This document shows positions 17,768 to 26,358 of a stretch of 29,172 nucleotides of DNA, piece by piece. The notes under the pieces were generated by a model. The model did no database searches and was not told the DNA's origin. It saw only the letters and a list, made by a program, of their open reading frames with translations. This DNA is from a virus. The translations under genes and the position numbers were made by a program. The DNA lies in IMG/VR virus record IMGVR_UViG_3300050136_000046, positions 1 through 29,172 of that record; one strand, 5' to 3'. Within the stretch, counting starts at the first letter, position 1. Each line of letters begins with the position of its first letter.

Positions 17768-20610
17768 AAAAGCTCTTAGTCCTCACATTCATCCTGGCAG
17801 TGATTCCCGTGCCCAAATTACCCCAAAGCCCTTCTTACATCGCGCGCAGTTTGTGGCGGGATGTGTTTTTTCTTTCGCATTACATGGCTCCGCCATCTCC
17901 GCTTCCGAATGTATATATCGCCCAAGTCGCGGCTGGCGGAAATACGGGCGCGGATTGCGCTGATGCTCTCGTTTACACGTACTTCAACACTTCGGGGAAT
18001 TGGAGTTCCTCGGGGCCGATCGGTCCGAGCACCAACGTGCATCTCTGCGGCACCATCACCGGGACGAACACCAGCAACGTGAACATTTTGACCACGCATG
18101 GAAATGGGACGAGTGGAAACCCGATCACGATTCTGTTCGAGACTGGCGCAATCGTGCAGTCGCCGGCGTGCCCGGGCGGCTCTGGGGGTAGCAACGCGTG
18201 CATTCTGGCTCCGAATTCCTACATCACCATAAATGGTGGAACGAACGGAACCGTACAGGCCATGCTCAATGGTGATTCGGGGGCGACGAATTGCCTCTCG
18301 GGAACCTGCACGATTCAACTGGCGCTGACGACCGGCGTAGCCGTCACCGGAACGAACGATACAGTAGAGAATCTGACCGTGACGCACATGTGTATGCACA
18401 CGTTCCAGGACAACGACGCCGGATTCTACCAGGGGAACTGCAACGGGATTTACGCTTCCAACACGAACGCGCTGATGACGCAGAACACGGTGGATAACGC
18501 CTCGACCGCGATAGCCGGGGGGAACAGCAGCCAAGAGTTTTCCTATAATACCTTGACCTATTGCAACCGTTGTATCGTGGTCGGAACGACCACGAGCGTC
18601 TATACCGGAGACAAGTTCCACAACAATGACATCAGCCAGCTTTACACTTGGGACGACGGCACGGGGAACAATTACCACCACAACGGCATCATGTTTGAAA
18701 TAGTCGGGTCAGGCGGACAGTTCATCGCGCCGCAGGTCTACGACAACTATTTTCACGGGCTGTGGTCGAACGACAACATCTACGGGTTTACGCACATAAC
18801 CAGCGAGGTTTTCCTGGATACGAATGGCGAGCCGGACTCAGTTCCGAATGCCTACATCGTTCGCAATATCTTTGAACTGGATGTGTCGAACTGCGTTGTG
18901 TCCGGCGCGGGAACCTGTCCCGGCGGTGTGGGACACCCACTGAATTACCCAGGTGACGGGTTCGTGAACGTGGGTGGGTGCAACGCGGCGGGTTGTTCTC
19001 CGCCGAACCAGTCTCTAATAGCGAACAACACAATGATCGGGCCGTCTGGAGCCGGGTGTTGGTCCGGCGGTGATTTTTCAAACAACATCAGCATCGAAAA
19101 CAATCTTTGCGCGACGACCAGCGGAGCGATCTTAGCCTGGCCGAGTTCACTACCTTTCCCTGGCAGCGGCAGCGGGTTAATTGACTACAACCTGTACCCC
19201 GGAGTGCCGACGAGCAACGCTTTTGCCGAACCTACCACCACCTGCCCGCCCGCTTCGTGCGGAAACCCCTATGCCAACATCAATAGCTGGACAGCTTGGA
19301 GCAGCGGCTCGCTGCTTCTCGATCGACACTGCACTCCGACAGGGAACACGCCGGGGACGGGGAATAGTTGCAACCCAACCTTGGCGGCCGCAGCTCTTAC
19401 TTCGAGCTACTACCTGGGAACGGGCTCAGTGGCGATTGGTGCCGCAGTCAATCTGACGACTGCGTGGTGCACCACCATCCCGGCTCTTTGCACGGGTGCG
19501 CCGTCCACCTTTGGCAGAGGCGGGGCCAATGACGGCGTGGCGCTTCCTTCGGGGACGACAGCCTGGGACACGGGAGCCCGCCCATATGCCGCTTCAGGGA
19601 GTCCATCGACCACGTTCAGTCCTACCAACTTGTCATTCGGAAATCAGGTGCAAGGAACGTCAAGCGCATCACAGACTGTTACGCTGACCAATAGCGGAAC
19701 GGCAAATCTGGTCATCACAACCATCGCAGCCGCGAATACGGACTATTCTCTTAGCAGCAGCCCATCCTGCCTTTCAGGGTGCACCGTTTCGGCGGCCGGA
19801 ACCGTAGTCGTCACGGTTACTTTTACTCCATCCGTGCTTGGCGCTGATAACGGTAGTATCTCATTCACGGATAATGCAGCCGGAAGTCCCCAGTCGGTAA
19901 CACTTGCCGGCACGGGAATCGCTGCCAACAATGTCGTGGTGATCAACGTAGCTCCTTGCGCTAATCAAGCGTTGAGCGGCACCTGCACGATTGGGACGAC
20001 CACCGGCGGCACTGAGCTCATCATGGACATCACTTTCAACGATGGCTCTGGTGCCTGCGTAGTGTCGAGCGTCACCGACAATAAATCGAATACTTGGGTG
20101 CAGGTACCTAACGCTAGGGCCACCGACGCGACACCCAACGATGCCTCCGACATCTGGCACACGGACAGTCCTGTGTTTTTGGTCTCGACCGTGACGATTA
20201 ACACCACACCCTCGACCGGATGCTCTGCCGAGGAAGTATTTTACGAAGTGGCCGGGGTGAACGCGCTCGATAATGGCACGCACGCGAACAGCCAGTCCAC
20301 ATCTACCACGCCTTCCGGGGCGCCTGTCACCACGACTGCGAACAACGAGTTCGTGAACTCCATCCTGAACTATCAAGGCTCAGTAACCGGAATTTTCAGC
20401 GGGAACATTTTCACCAATGATTCAACCTTGCAAGGCAATGGATGGGCGCACTATATTCAATCAGCCACCGGAACGCGCACCGCTCAATGGCAGTCCAGCG
20501 CAACCGGAACCTCGGCCTCGAGTACCGCGGCATTCAAGCTTGGTGGCAGCCCCGTGACGACTGGCCCGGTCGCGCCCACACTGGGAATGCCAACGGTTGT
20601 GCCACATTAA
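17764..20610 (+). CDS. Secreted beta-helix protein with choice-of-anchor-D (ASH) domain
   Basis: This encodes 948 aa from GTG 17764 with a signal-like start MKKLLVLTFILAVIPVPK. Residues 50-510 show parallel beta-helix features, with repeated N/G/T turns (ITINGGTNGTVQAMLNG, GTNDTVENLTVTHMCMHTFQ, NGIYASNTNALMTQNTVDNA, SYNTLTYCNRCIVVG). This fold is common in carbohydrate-degrading tail spikes and bacterial secreted enzymes. Residues 613-720 are an ASH/HYDIN domain (TFSPTNLSFGNQVQGTSSAS, SGTVTLTNSGTANL-like repeats, then GSISFTDNAAGSPQSVTL). This kind of domain is abundant in Acidobacteria. The last 230 residues contain CVVSSVTDNKSNTWVQV, a module I know only from secreted bacterial proteins. 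It could be a spike depolymerase or an exported host-like protein; no catalytic residues identified. Confidence 0.65.
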   Translation: MKKLLVLTFILAVIPVPKLPQSPSYIARSLWRDVFFLSHYMAPPSPLPNVYIAQVAAGGNTGADCADALVYTYFNTSGNWSSSGPIGPSTNVHLCGTITGTNTSNVNILTTHGNGTSGNPITILFETGAIVQSPACPGGSGGSNACILAPNSYITINGGTNGTVQAMLNGDSGATNCLSGTCTIQLALTTGVAVTGTNDTVENLTVTHMCMHTFQDNDAGFYQGNCNGIYASNTNALMTQNTVDNASTAIAGGNSSQEFSYNTLTYCNRCIVVGTTTSVYTGDKFHNNDISQLYTWDDGTGNNYHHNGIMFEIVGSGGQFIAPQVYDNYFHGLWSNDNIYGFTHITSEVFLDTNGEPDSVPNAYIVRNIFELDVSNCVVSGAGTCPGGVGHPLNYPGDGFVNVGGCNAAGCSPPNQSLIANNTMIGPSGAGCWSGGDFSNNISIENNLCATTSGAILAWPSSLPFPGSGSGLIDYNLYPGVPTSNAFAEPTTTCPPASCGNPYANINSWTAWSSGSLLLDRHCTPTGNTPGTGNSCNPTLAAAALTSSYYLGTGSVAIGAAVNLTTAWCTTIPALCTGAPSTFGRGGANDGVALPSGTTAWDTGARPYAASGSPSTTFSPTNLSFGNQVQGTSSASQTVTLTNSGTANLVITTIAAANTDYSLSSSPSCLSGCTVSAAGTVVVTVTFTPSVLGADNGSISFTDNAAGSPQSVTLAGTGIAANNVVVINVAPCANQALSGTCTIGTTTGGTELIMDITFNDGSGACVVSSVTDNKSNTWVQVPNARATDATPNDASDIWHTDSPVFLVSTVTINTTPSTGCSAEEVFYEVAGVNALDNGTHANSQSTSTTPSGAPVTTTANNEFVNSILNYQGSVTGIFSGNIFTNDSTLQGNGWAHYIQSATGTRTAQWQSSATGTSASSTAAFKLGGSPVTTGPVAPTLGMPTVVPH

Positions 20611-20619
20611 GGAGAGAGT

Positions 20620-20910
20620 ATGCACGTACTATTACTTTTGATGCTGTTGCAAGCGAATCCGCCGCATTCAGTGACGTTTCCGATCACTGACACTGAGGCG
20701 GGAGTATCGTTCAATCTTTATCGCGCGGCGACCTGCGCGGGACCGTTCGTCAAGGTGGCTTCGGCTCCGGTGGGTGCAACTACGATTGCGGATAGCGGGA
20801 TGACCTGGGGAACCTATTGTTATCAGGCTACAGCGGTGGGCGGGGGGATTGAAGGCGCGCCCAGCGCTCAAGTGCAAGTGAAGGTTGCTCCGTTTCCGCC
20901 GCAAATCTAA
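20620..20910 (+). CDS. Fibronectin-III-like small protein with short signal peptide
   Basis: This encodes 96 aa; the ATG at 20620 follows AAGGAGAGAGT. Residues 1-12 (MHVLLLLMLLQA) are a short hydrophobic start without basic residues, so export is possible but uncertain. The body, VSFNLYRAATCAGPFVKVAS, ADSGMTWGTYCYQATAVGGG and APSAQVQVKV, is the classic Fn3-like pattern 'Y.vyR.......f..v......t...D.......Y.Y.v.Av...g.es..s'. It probably mediates protein or glycan contacts on a virion or surface. Confidence 0.6.
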   Translation: MHVLLLLMLLQANPPHSVTFPITDTEAGVSFNLYRAATCAGPFVKVASAPVGATTIADSGMTWGTYCYQATAVGGGIEGAPSAQVQVKVAPFPPQI

Positions 20911-20924
20911 AATGAGAGGACAGC

Positions 20925-23900
20925 TTGTCTCTGAACCCGCGCGGTACATTCTCCACCGACCTTTCACTGTTTGGCTCGCGCGTAACCGACATCCAGCCGT
21001 CTGACGTTCCTGCGGGAATTTCTCCCGACACCGAAAATACTTGGTTCCAGCCTGGAATGGTTGCTACAAGACCGCGCTACGAGCGGATGCTCAACGCCGC
21101 AATCGCAGGGAATCCCAACATCCTCGCAGTGAAAGAGTTCGTATCACCCACCGGCGATCTGATGACCTGCTTTGTGGATTCGAATGGATCTGTCTGGCTG
21201 AATGACCCGCTGAATCCAACGGTGAATACGCTCATTGCATCTGTGGTCGCGGGCATGACCGCGAAGATGACGAATGCTTTCGATAAGCTATTCTTTGCGT
21301 TCTTTTCTCCAGCGCAGAGCGCCGCATTTTCCACTTCGCCTTTCGTTGGCGCCGGCGTGCCGATTTATTATAACGGGCAGAGCATCGGGCGCGTCACGAG
21401 CGATGCGCCGGGACTCACGCCCACATTCACGAACGTACCGACTCAGCAGCAGCCTTTGGGCGGAACGGGCGGAGGAACTTCTCTTTCCATCTCCGCGGCA
21501 GCCGTAGGCGGACTCACTCAAATTTGGATTCCCGGCAATCCAGGCTTCCCGCCAAAGATTCCAGCAACGCCAGGATACTACATCAACTCATGGACAACAG
21601 TTATTTACACAGCGACGACTGCGCCGCCCTCAAGCCTAATTGGCACAAGCATCACGATCACCGGAATGACCGGAAGTTATGCGGGATTTTTCAATCGCTC
21701 TGGCACGGTGGTAACTGCTGTGGCCGGTGACACTTTCACGGTTTCCGGGTACAGCACCGTGGATGCCAGTGCTACCGGGCAATCAGGAACGGCCTCAACG
21801 ACCTCCACAACCTATTTGCAGCGCCTTTCCAACATCGTGACGGTCTGGCTCGGCGGAGCTTCATTGCCGTCCCTTTTCCAGTCTGGATTCTGGGCTGCGG
21901 TGCTGAACTCGGGCGGCGGAATCATCAATGGCCCGAACTGGACGATCACGAGCATCTCGAGGGCGACCACAGGTCTTGTCACCGTCGTCGTAAGTTCGCA
22001 ACTCACCAACCTTCCAGTGGGCACGCAGCTTTTCCTAACGCCAGGGAATGCCGCGTTCTCGGGTACCGTGGCGGTGACCAACGGCGACCAGACTGTCTCT
22101 TGGGTGTCAGGTTCGCAGTTCGTGGACGACATGGTAGGGCAGGCTATCACGATCAATTCAGTCGTCTATACCGTACTCGCCGTTGATTCCCCGACTTCAC
22201 TCGTGTTGACGAGCAACGTCACATCCTCCAGCGGGACATACAGCTATAGTGCGTCGATTGCCGCATTCCCTACAGGTTTGCAAACGATCTACCAAGTGAC
22301 AAACACCACCAGCACTTCCACGACGTTTACTTATTTCAGCAACGACACGTCGATTGCCTCGGCCACGAGTGGAACGGTTTATCAGCAATGGTCGCCGCAG
22401 CTAGGGACCAACGGCAACGAAGCGCAGATTATCACTGCCGGCGTCGATCCGACCAATGGAGCCTATTTCACTTTCTTCCAACTTGGCCCGGATACTTCTC
22501 TCGCGCCAGGGCAAGGAAATGTCAACTCGCCCTACGCGCAGCTTCAATGCCAAATCCCCGCGGGCCTGCGAAACGTGGTGATGATGTTAGAATCGGAAGA
22601 TGGAGCTATTACGGCGCCGTCACCGATTCAGCAGATTACCGTGCTGGGCGGAAGCTACCTGCTGCAGGCTTCCAATGTTCTGCTGGGGCCCTCGGGAACG
22701 ACTGCGCGGCTTTTTGCCTTCACGCCTTATGAAGGCTCGAATTGGTACTACATTACGCCTTCGATCATTCCCGCCATTGGCAATAACGGAGAGCTGATTG
22801 CCCTGGGAACCACGATTCAGGATAATGTGAGCGCAGGTGCGACGATTGATTTCTCCGACGCGCAACTGACTTCCGCAACCCAGATCGACGTTGAAGGGAA
22901 TGACCTATTCAACCAGATCGTTTTGCCTCCGTGCTTGGGCGTTACGGAGTATGCCGAACGCTTGCACTGGTGGGGCGCGATCAACAACGTCCGCAACATG
23001 GTCAATATGGGATTTGATGGCGGATACACGCCGCCAAGTGGCGCGGTCGCAGCGACGAATGGATCCCCAAACATCTCACTGGTTAGCGGAAGTCTGTTTC
23101 AAAATAACCCGGCTACTATCTGGAACGGCTCGCAAATCCTGCTTGGTGGAGTCTTTTACACCGTCTTAAGCGTCACCGACACAACCGATCTGGTGCTGAC
23201 CTCAAATTATCTCGGCACGACCGCGACAGTGCCTTACATACTTCTGAATCCCTACAACACGCCACCGCCGGGCTGGACAATCGGGACGACAGGGCAATTG
23301 CCTTATCTCACGGTTTCACCTTTCACGCCGGGATTCGCCTGCGTAATTCCACTTGATGCCATAACCGAACACACGATTTCGCAACCCGCTTATCAGGATG
23401 AATTCGGCGGGCCAATCCTGTTGCCCTCGACGCTCTACGGGTTCAGGTTCCTTGGGCAAGCATCATCTGCGGCCAGCCTGACGGTAACTTTTTATAGCCC
23501 GAGTGAAGGAACACTGGCCACTGCCAGCGTGCCGGTTGGCGCTACTGCGGGCTGGTGCTATGCGCCATTCAATGCTGAGACCCCCGCAAGCATTCCTGCG
23601 GATACGACTCTTCTGATCACGGGCAGTCGAGGCTCGACCTTCACGATAGATGAACTCGAACTGATTTTTGCGAATCAGCCGGTGCAGAACCAAGAGACCA
23701 TTTCGAGTTACATTGAGAACGAATTCGGCTATGACGACCTGACCGGCGGAATCGGAATCGACGGGCCCTTTTCAATCACTGCGATGTTCCAACAGCGAGG
23801 CTATGCCTACCTGATTACAGACGACCCTCTGTTCCAGACGCAGCAAAACGCGCAATCAGAGCCGGATGGCTGGACGGTATCGAACTACGCGAGGGCTTGC

Positions 23901-24779
23901 GGATGTTCGGGGCCGAATGCTGTGGATGCTGGAGAAGACATTGCATGGTGGACGGGTCGCTTCGGGGGACGTCTTTTCAACGGCAATCCGCAAACCAAAA
24001 AGATGACGCAGGAAATTGCGTCTGATTGGGAAGACCATAACTGGGATTATTCCACGCTGGATTGGGTTGCGAACGATCCAGTGCAACGAATCGTCTATTG
24101 CGGATTCGTACAGCAGGGCGCGACTTCCTGCAGCGCAATGCTCCCGATGAATTACCGCATGGCTGATGATGCCTACAACGTGCCTGACCCTGTTCACGTC
24201 TCGACCTATTCAGGAAAGATGATTGCCACTGACCTGGGGCGCAAGTGGTCACTGTGGTACCCGGGTATGAATGCTGCGGCCATGTGCACGCGCGATGGTC
24301 CGAACGGCCTGGCGAGGCAGATGGTGTTCGCGGGAAGCGGCTTCGGCAATCTCTATTTGCTCGACACTGTGAACTTCCCTGGACTCATGGACACCGATGA
24401 CGACTATGGGCCGATCGGAGGCTATTACGTTTCTTATTTTGCGTTTGACCATGCAACGGAACAGAATCCCATTGTGGGAAGTTATCGCAAATTCTTCGGC
24501 TATCTCGCCGTACACACAACCGGAAAAGGACAGCTCGTCATCACGCCCTACGCTGACTCTCTCTCTCAGCCTTGGCCCAACTTCCCGCCCTTTAATCTGA
24601 CGGGCGATGATCCAGGCTTTGATTACCAGTTGGCGATGAATGTGCGCTGCGACCGTATGGCGGTGAAGGTGGGAACTCAGGCGCTCAACGGTTCAGCCGG
24701 CGGAGCGTTTGTGCTGACGCATCTGATTTTCTCGGGGCAGAAAGATATGAGCTTCCCCGTGAGGCAAAGTTTACTATGA
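20925..24779 (+). CDS. Very large tail-like protein (1284 aa)
   Basis: It starts at TTG 20925 behind GAGAGGACAGC. The N-terminus, SLNPRGTFSTDLSLFGSRVT followed by DIQPSDVPAGISPDTENTWF and QPGMVATRPRYERM, resembles the start of phage tail nozzle or tubular proteins (dlp.g.Sp...N.....G....Rpg). It then has beta-rich blocks with repeated elements such as TQLFLTPGNAAFSGTV, GDQTVSWVSGSQF and YTVLAVDSPTSLVLTSN; a second similar block occurs near residues 700-770 (GSPNISLVSGSLFQ, YTVLSVTDTTDLVLTSN). Late parts (YLITDDPLFQTQQN, GRKWSLWYPGMNAAAMC, YFAFDHATEQNPIVGSY) look like beta-propeller or lectin-like strands. No signal peptide. A podovirus tail-tube/nozzle role is an inference. Confidence 0.6.
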   Translation: MSLNPRGTFSTDLSLFGSRVTDIQPSDVPAGISPDTENTWFQPGMVATRPRYERMLNAAIAGNPNILAVKEFVSPTGDLMTCFVDSNGSVWLNDPLNPTVNTLIASVVAGMTAKMTNAFDKLFFAFFSPAQSAAFSTSPFVGAGVPIYYNGQSIGRVTSDAPGLTPTFTNVPTQQQPLGGTGGGTSLSISAAAVGGLTQIWIPGNPGFPPKIPATPGYYINSWTTVIYTATTAPPSSLIGTSITITGMTGSYAGFFNRSGTVVTAVAGDTFTVSGYSTVDASATGQSGTASTTSTTYLQRLSNIVTVWLGGASLPSLFQSGFWAAVLNSGGGIINGPNWTITSISRATTGLVTVVVSSQLTNLPVGTQLFLTPGNAAFSGTVAVTNGDQTVSWVSGSQFVDDMVGQAITINSVVYTVLAVDSPTSLVLTSNVTSSSGTYSYSASIAAFPTGLQTIYQVTNTTSTSTTFTYFSNDTSIASATSGTVYQQWSPQLGTNGNEAQIITAGVDPTNGAYFTFFQLGPDTSLAPGQGNVNSPYAQLQCQIPAGLRNVVMMLESEDGAITAPSPIQQITVLGGSYLLQASNVLLGPSGTTARLFAFTPYEGSNWYYITPSIIPAIGNNGELIALGTTIQDNVSAGATIDFSDAQLTSATQIDVEGNDLFNQIVLPPCLGVTEYAERLHWWGAINNVRNMVNMGFDGGYTPPSGAVAATNGSPNISLVSGSLFQNNPATIWNGSQILLGGVFYTVLSVTDTTDLVLTSNYLGTTATVPYILLNPYNTPPPGWTIGTTGQLPYLTVSPFTPGFACVIPLDAITEHTISQPAYQDEFGGPILLPSTLYGFRFLGQASSAASLTVTFYSPSEGTLATASVPVGATAGWCYAPFNAETPASIPADTTLLITGSRGSTFTIDELELIFANQPVQNQETISSYIENEFGYDDLTGGIGIDGPFSITAMFQQRGYAYLITDDPLFQTQQNAQSEPDGWTVSNYARACGCSGPNAVDAGEDIAWWTGRFGGRLFNGNPQTKKMTQEIASDWEDHNWDYSTLDWVANDPVQRIVYCGFVQQGATSCSAMLPMNYRMADDAYNVPDPVHVSTYSGKMIATDLGRKWSLWYPGMNAAAMCTRDGPNGLARQMVFAGSGFGNLYLLDTVNFPGLMDTDDDYGPIGGYYVSYFAFDHATEQNPIVGSYRKFFGYLAVHTTGKGQLVITPYADSLSQPWPNFPPFNLTGDDPGFDYQLAMNVRCDRMAVKVGTQALNGSAGGAFVLTHLIFSGQKDMSFPVRQSLL

Positions 24780-25333
24780 GCCCGATCAAGGCCGTCAAGG
24801 TCATCGTTCGCAACTTGAACTATTTGCAGAACACGAACATCAAGGGCGGGCGTGGAGATTTTGAAGGCTACAAAGTTGCCGAAGCATTCAACGATGTGGG
24901 CGATGCTATCGGGAACGTCGCAAAGCAGACAGCTTCAGATCCCAGCGGCGCGCCGGTAAATCCTTCTCCGATTGGAGGCTTCCAGGCGATTCATCTGGGC
25001 AGTGGGATGCTGAATTTTTCTTTCACGGATAACGGTACGGTACAGCGCGCGGTCGATTATGTCGCAGAGCTTTCCGACAATCCCGGCTTCTCGAATTCAG
25101 AGTACGTGCACTGGGGACCGCACAAAAACAACAGCGTGCCGGTGCCGAACGGAAACTGGTATCTGAAAGGCTATTCTCATTACCGCTACGGCGGGCTTCC
25201 ATCGAAGCCGGTTGTGGTCGGGCCGATCATTGTTTCCGGCTCGATTTATTCAGCGCGGCTCGCAGGTCAGGGCTGCGGCGTTGCGAAACCAGGCACGACG
25301 GGCCAAGGCGCAGGACTAACGGTCTCAAGATAG
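24776..25333 (+). CDS. Hypothetical virion-region protein (185 aa)
   Basis: The ATG at 24776 overlaps the previous stop. The N-terminal helix region (MSPIKAVKVIVRNLNYLQNT, AEAFNDVGDAIGNVAKQTAS) leads to a beta-rich half (FQAIHLGSGMLNFSFTDN, VQRAVDYVAELSDNPGFSNS, WGPHKNNSVPVPNGNWYL). The last pattern resembles a small tail or fibre domain. No signal peptide. Together with the 1284-aa gene and the ejection-type genes that follow, a tail-associated role is likely but not proven. Confidence 0.58.
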   Translation: MSPIKAVKVIVRNLNYLQNTNIKGGRGDFEGYKVAEAFNDVGDAIGNVAKQTASDPSGAPVNPSPIGGFQAIHLGSGMLNFSFTDNGTVQRAVDYVAELSDNPGFSNSEYVHWGPHKNNSVPVPNGNWYLKGYSHYRYGGLPSKPVVVGPIIVSGSIYSARLAGQGCGVAKPGTTGQGAGLTVSR

Positions 25334-25345
25334 TTCTCTAACTAC

Positions 25346-25744
25346 ATGATTGCGCGCGCCGCGACAACTCGGGACTGGGAGATAGTAAAACGGATGCACG
25401 AGGGGATGCGTTATGGATTTGAGTTGCCCGAAGGACTGAAAGGCGTGCATGTGGTGGAAGAGGATGGCACTGTCCTCGCCGCGGCAGGCTATGAACTGGC
25501 CGCGCAGATCGTGGCTGTCGTGAATCCGGTAGTTTTCAGCCCGATGCGGCGGCTGGCAGCAATCAAGGCTCTACATGCTCCGCTGGCGAAGGAAGTTTTG
25601 GCGCATGACATCAAATCGGTCTATGCGTTTTGCGACCCACAGTACCAGAGTTTCACGCGGCGGCTGATGCAGATGGGCTGGAATAAAAAGTTGTGGCCTT
25701 GTTGCTTTTTGGAACGCGCTGATATTCAAAGGGTGTTCGGATGA
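25346..25744 (+). CDS. GNAT-fold acetyltransferase-like protein in the tail region
   Basis: This encodes 132 aa. The start at ATG 25346 lies just after the 11-mer TAGTTCTCTAA (25331-25341). The order is GNAT-like: IARAATTRDWEIVKRMHEGM, then VVEEDGTVLAAAGYELAAQI as central beta strands, FSPMRRLAAIKALHAPLAKE as the helix after the expected acetyl-CoA loop, and IKSVYAFCDPQYQSFTRRLM with QMGWNKKL at the end. The usual Q/R-x-x-G-x-G/A acetyl-CoA loop is not obvious, so catalysis is doubtful. Small GNAT-fold proteins next to internal virion protein genes are known in T7-like podoviruses, which fits. It ends in an ATGA overlap. Confidence 0.62.
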   Translation: MIARAATTRDWEIVKRMHEGMRYGFELPEGLKGVHVVEEDGTVLAAAGYELAAQIVAVVNPVVFSPMRRLAAIKALHAPLAKEVLAHDIKSVYAFCDPQYQSFTRRLMQMGWNKKLWPCCFLERADIQRVFG

Positions 25745-26358
25745 ACTTAAGCGATTGGCTTCGCAGATTGGAAGTCCACTACGGCCCGGTCAACAAGGGC
25801 GATACGGCCAAGGGCGATGCGCTCAAGAACGCCACAACTGGCTCGCAGGGCTATGGGACGCTGATGGGCGAGGGCCAGCAAGAGCAAGGCGAAGTCCTGC
25901 CCTTCCTGAATCAGGAGGTTACCAATCCACAGGGCTTCGGGCAGCCCACCATGAACGCAATTACGACCCAGACCGGCCAAGCGGTGTCTGGGGCGACGTC
26001 TGCGGCCGACCAATCGGCGAAATTACAAGCTGCGCGCACCGGAAACCCCGCGGCGCAGTCAGCCATCATCGCAAACGCCGCGCGCACCGGTCAAAATGCA
26101 CAATCTGGCGCCAATCTTGAGACGAACATCCAGAATGCCGAGCTAAAACAGAAGCAGCAACAGGCCGGAGCAGCAGGAATTGAGAGTTTGACCGGTTTGG
26201 ACACGAACGCAGCCCTTGGAGACCTCGGACTGTCGAATAACGCCATCGGTGAATGGTCTGGAGCGAATAAGAGCGCCGGAAACCTGTGGTCGAACGCTTT
26301 CCTGCCAGTTATCACTGCGGGAGAGCAAGCTGCCGGGCAAGCAGCGAAGAGTATGTAA
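25741..26358 (+). CDS. Probable internal virion (ejection) protein, 205 aa
   Basis: The ATG at 25741 overlaps the previous stop. The sequence is Gln/Ala/Asn/Gly-rich and helical (AKGDALKNATTGSQGYGTLM, EVLPFLNQEVTNPQGFGQPT, AVSGATSAADQSAKLQAART, ANAARTGQNAQSGANLETNI, NAELKQKQQQAGAAGIESLT). This low-complexity Ala/Gln helix is typical of podovirus ejection proteins injected with the DNA. No catalytic motif. It is immediately followed by another long helical gene. Confidence 0.58.
   Translation: MNLSDWLRRLEVHYGPVNKGDTAKGDALKNATTGSQGYGTLMGEGQQEQGEVLPFLNQEVTNPQGFGQPTMNAITTQTGQAVSGATSAADQSAKLQAARTGNPAAQSAIIANAARTGQNAQSGANLETNIQNAELKQKQQQAGAAGIESLTGLDTNAALGDLGLSNNAIGEWSGANKSAGNLWSNAFLPVITAGEQAAGQAAKSM

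Noticed and set aside
17818-18681. Minus-strand ORF of 287 codons opposite the beta-helix gene
   Set aside because: Composition (Arg/Val/Gly) reflects the opposite strand; the plus frame has domain features and overlaps typical of this genome.
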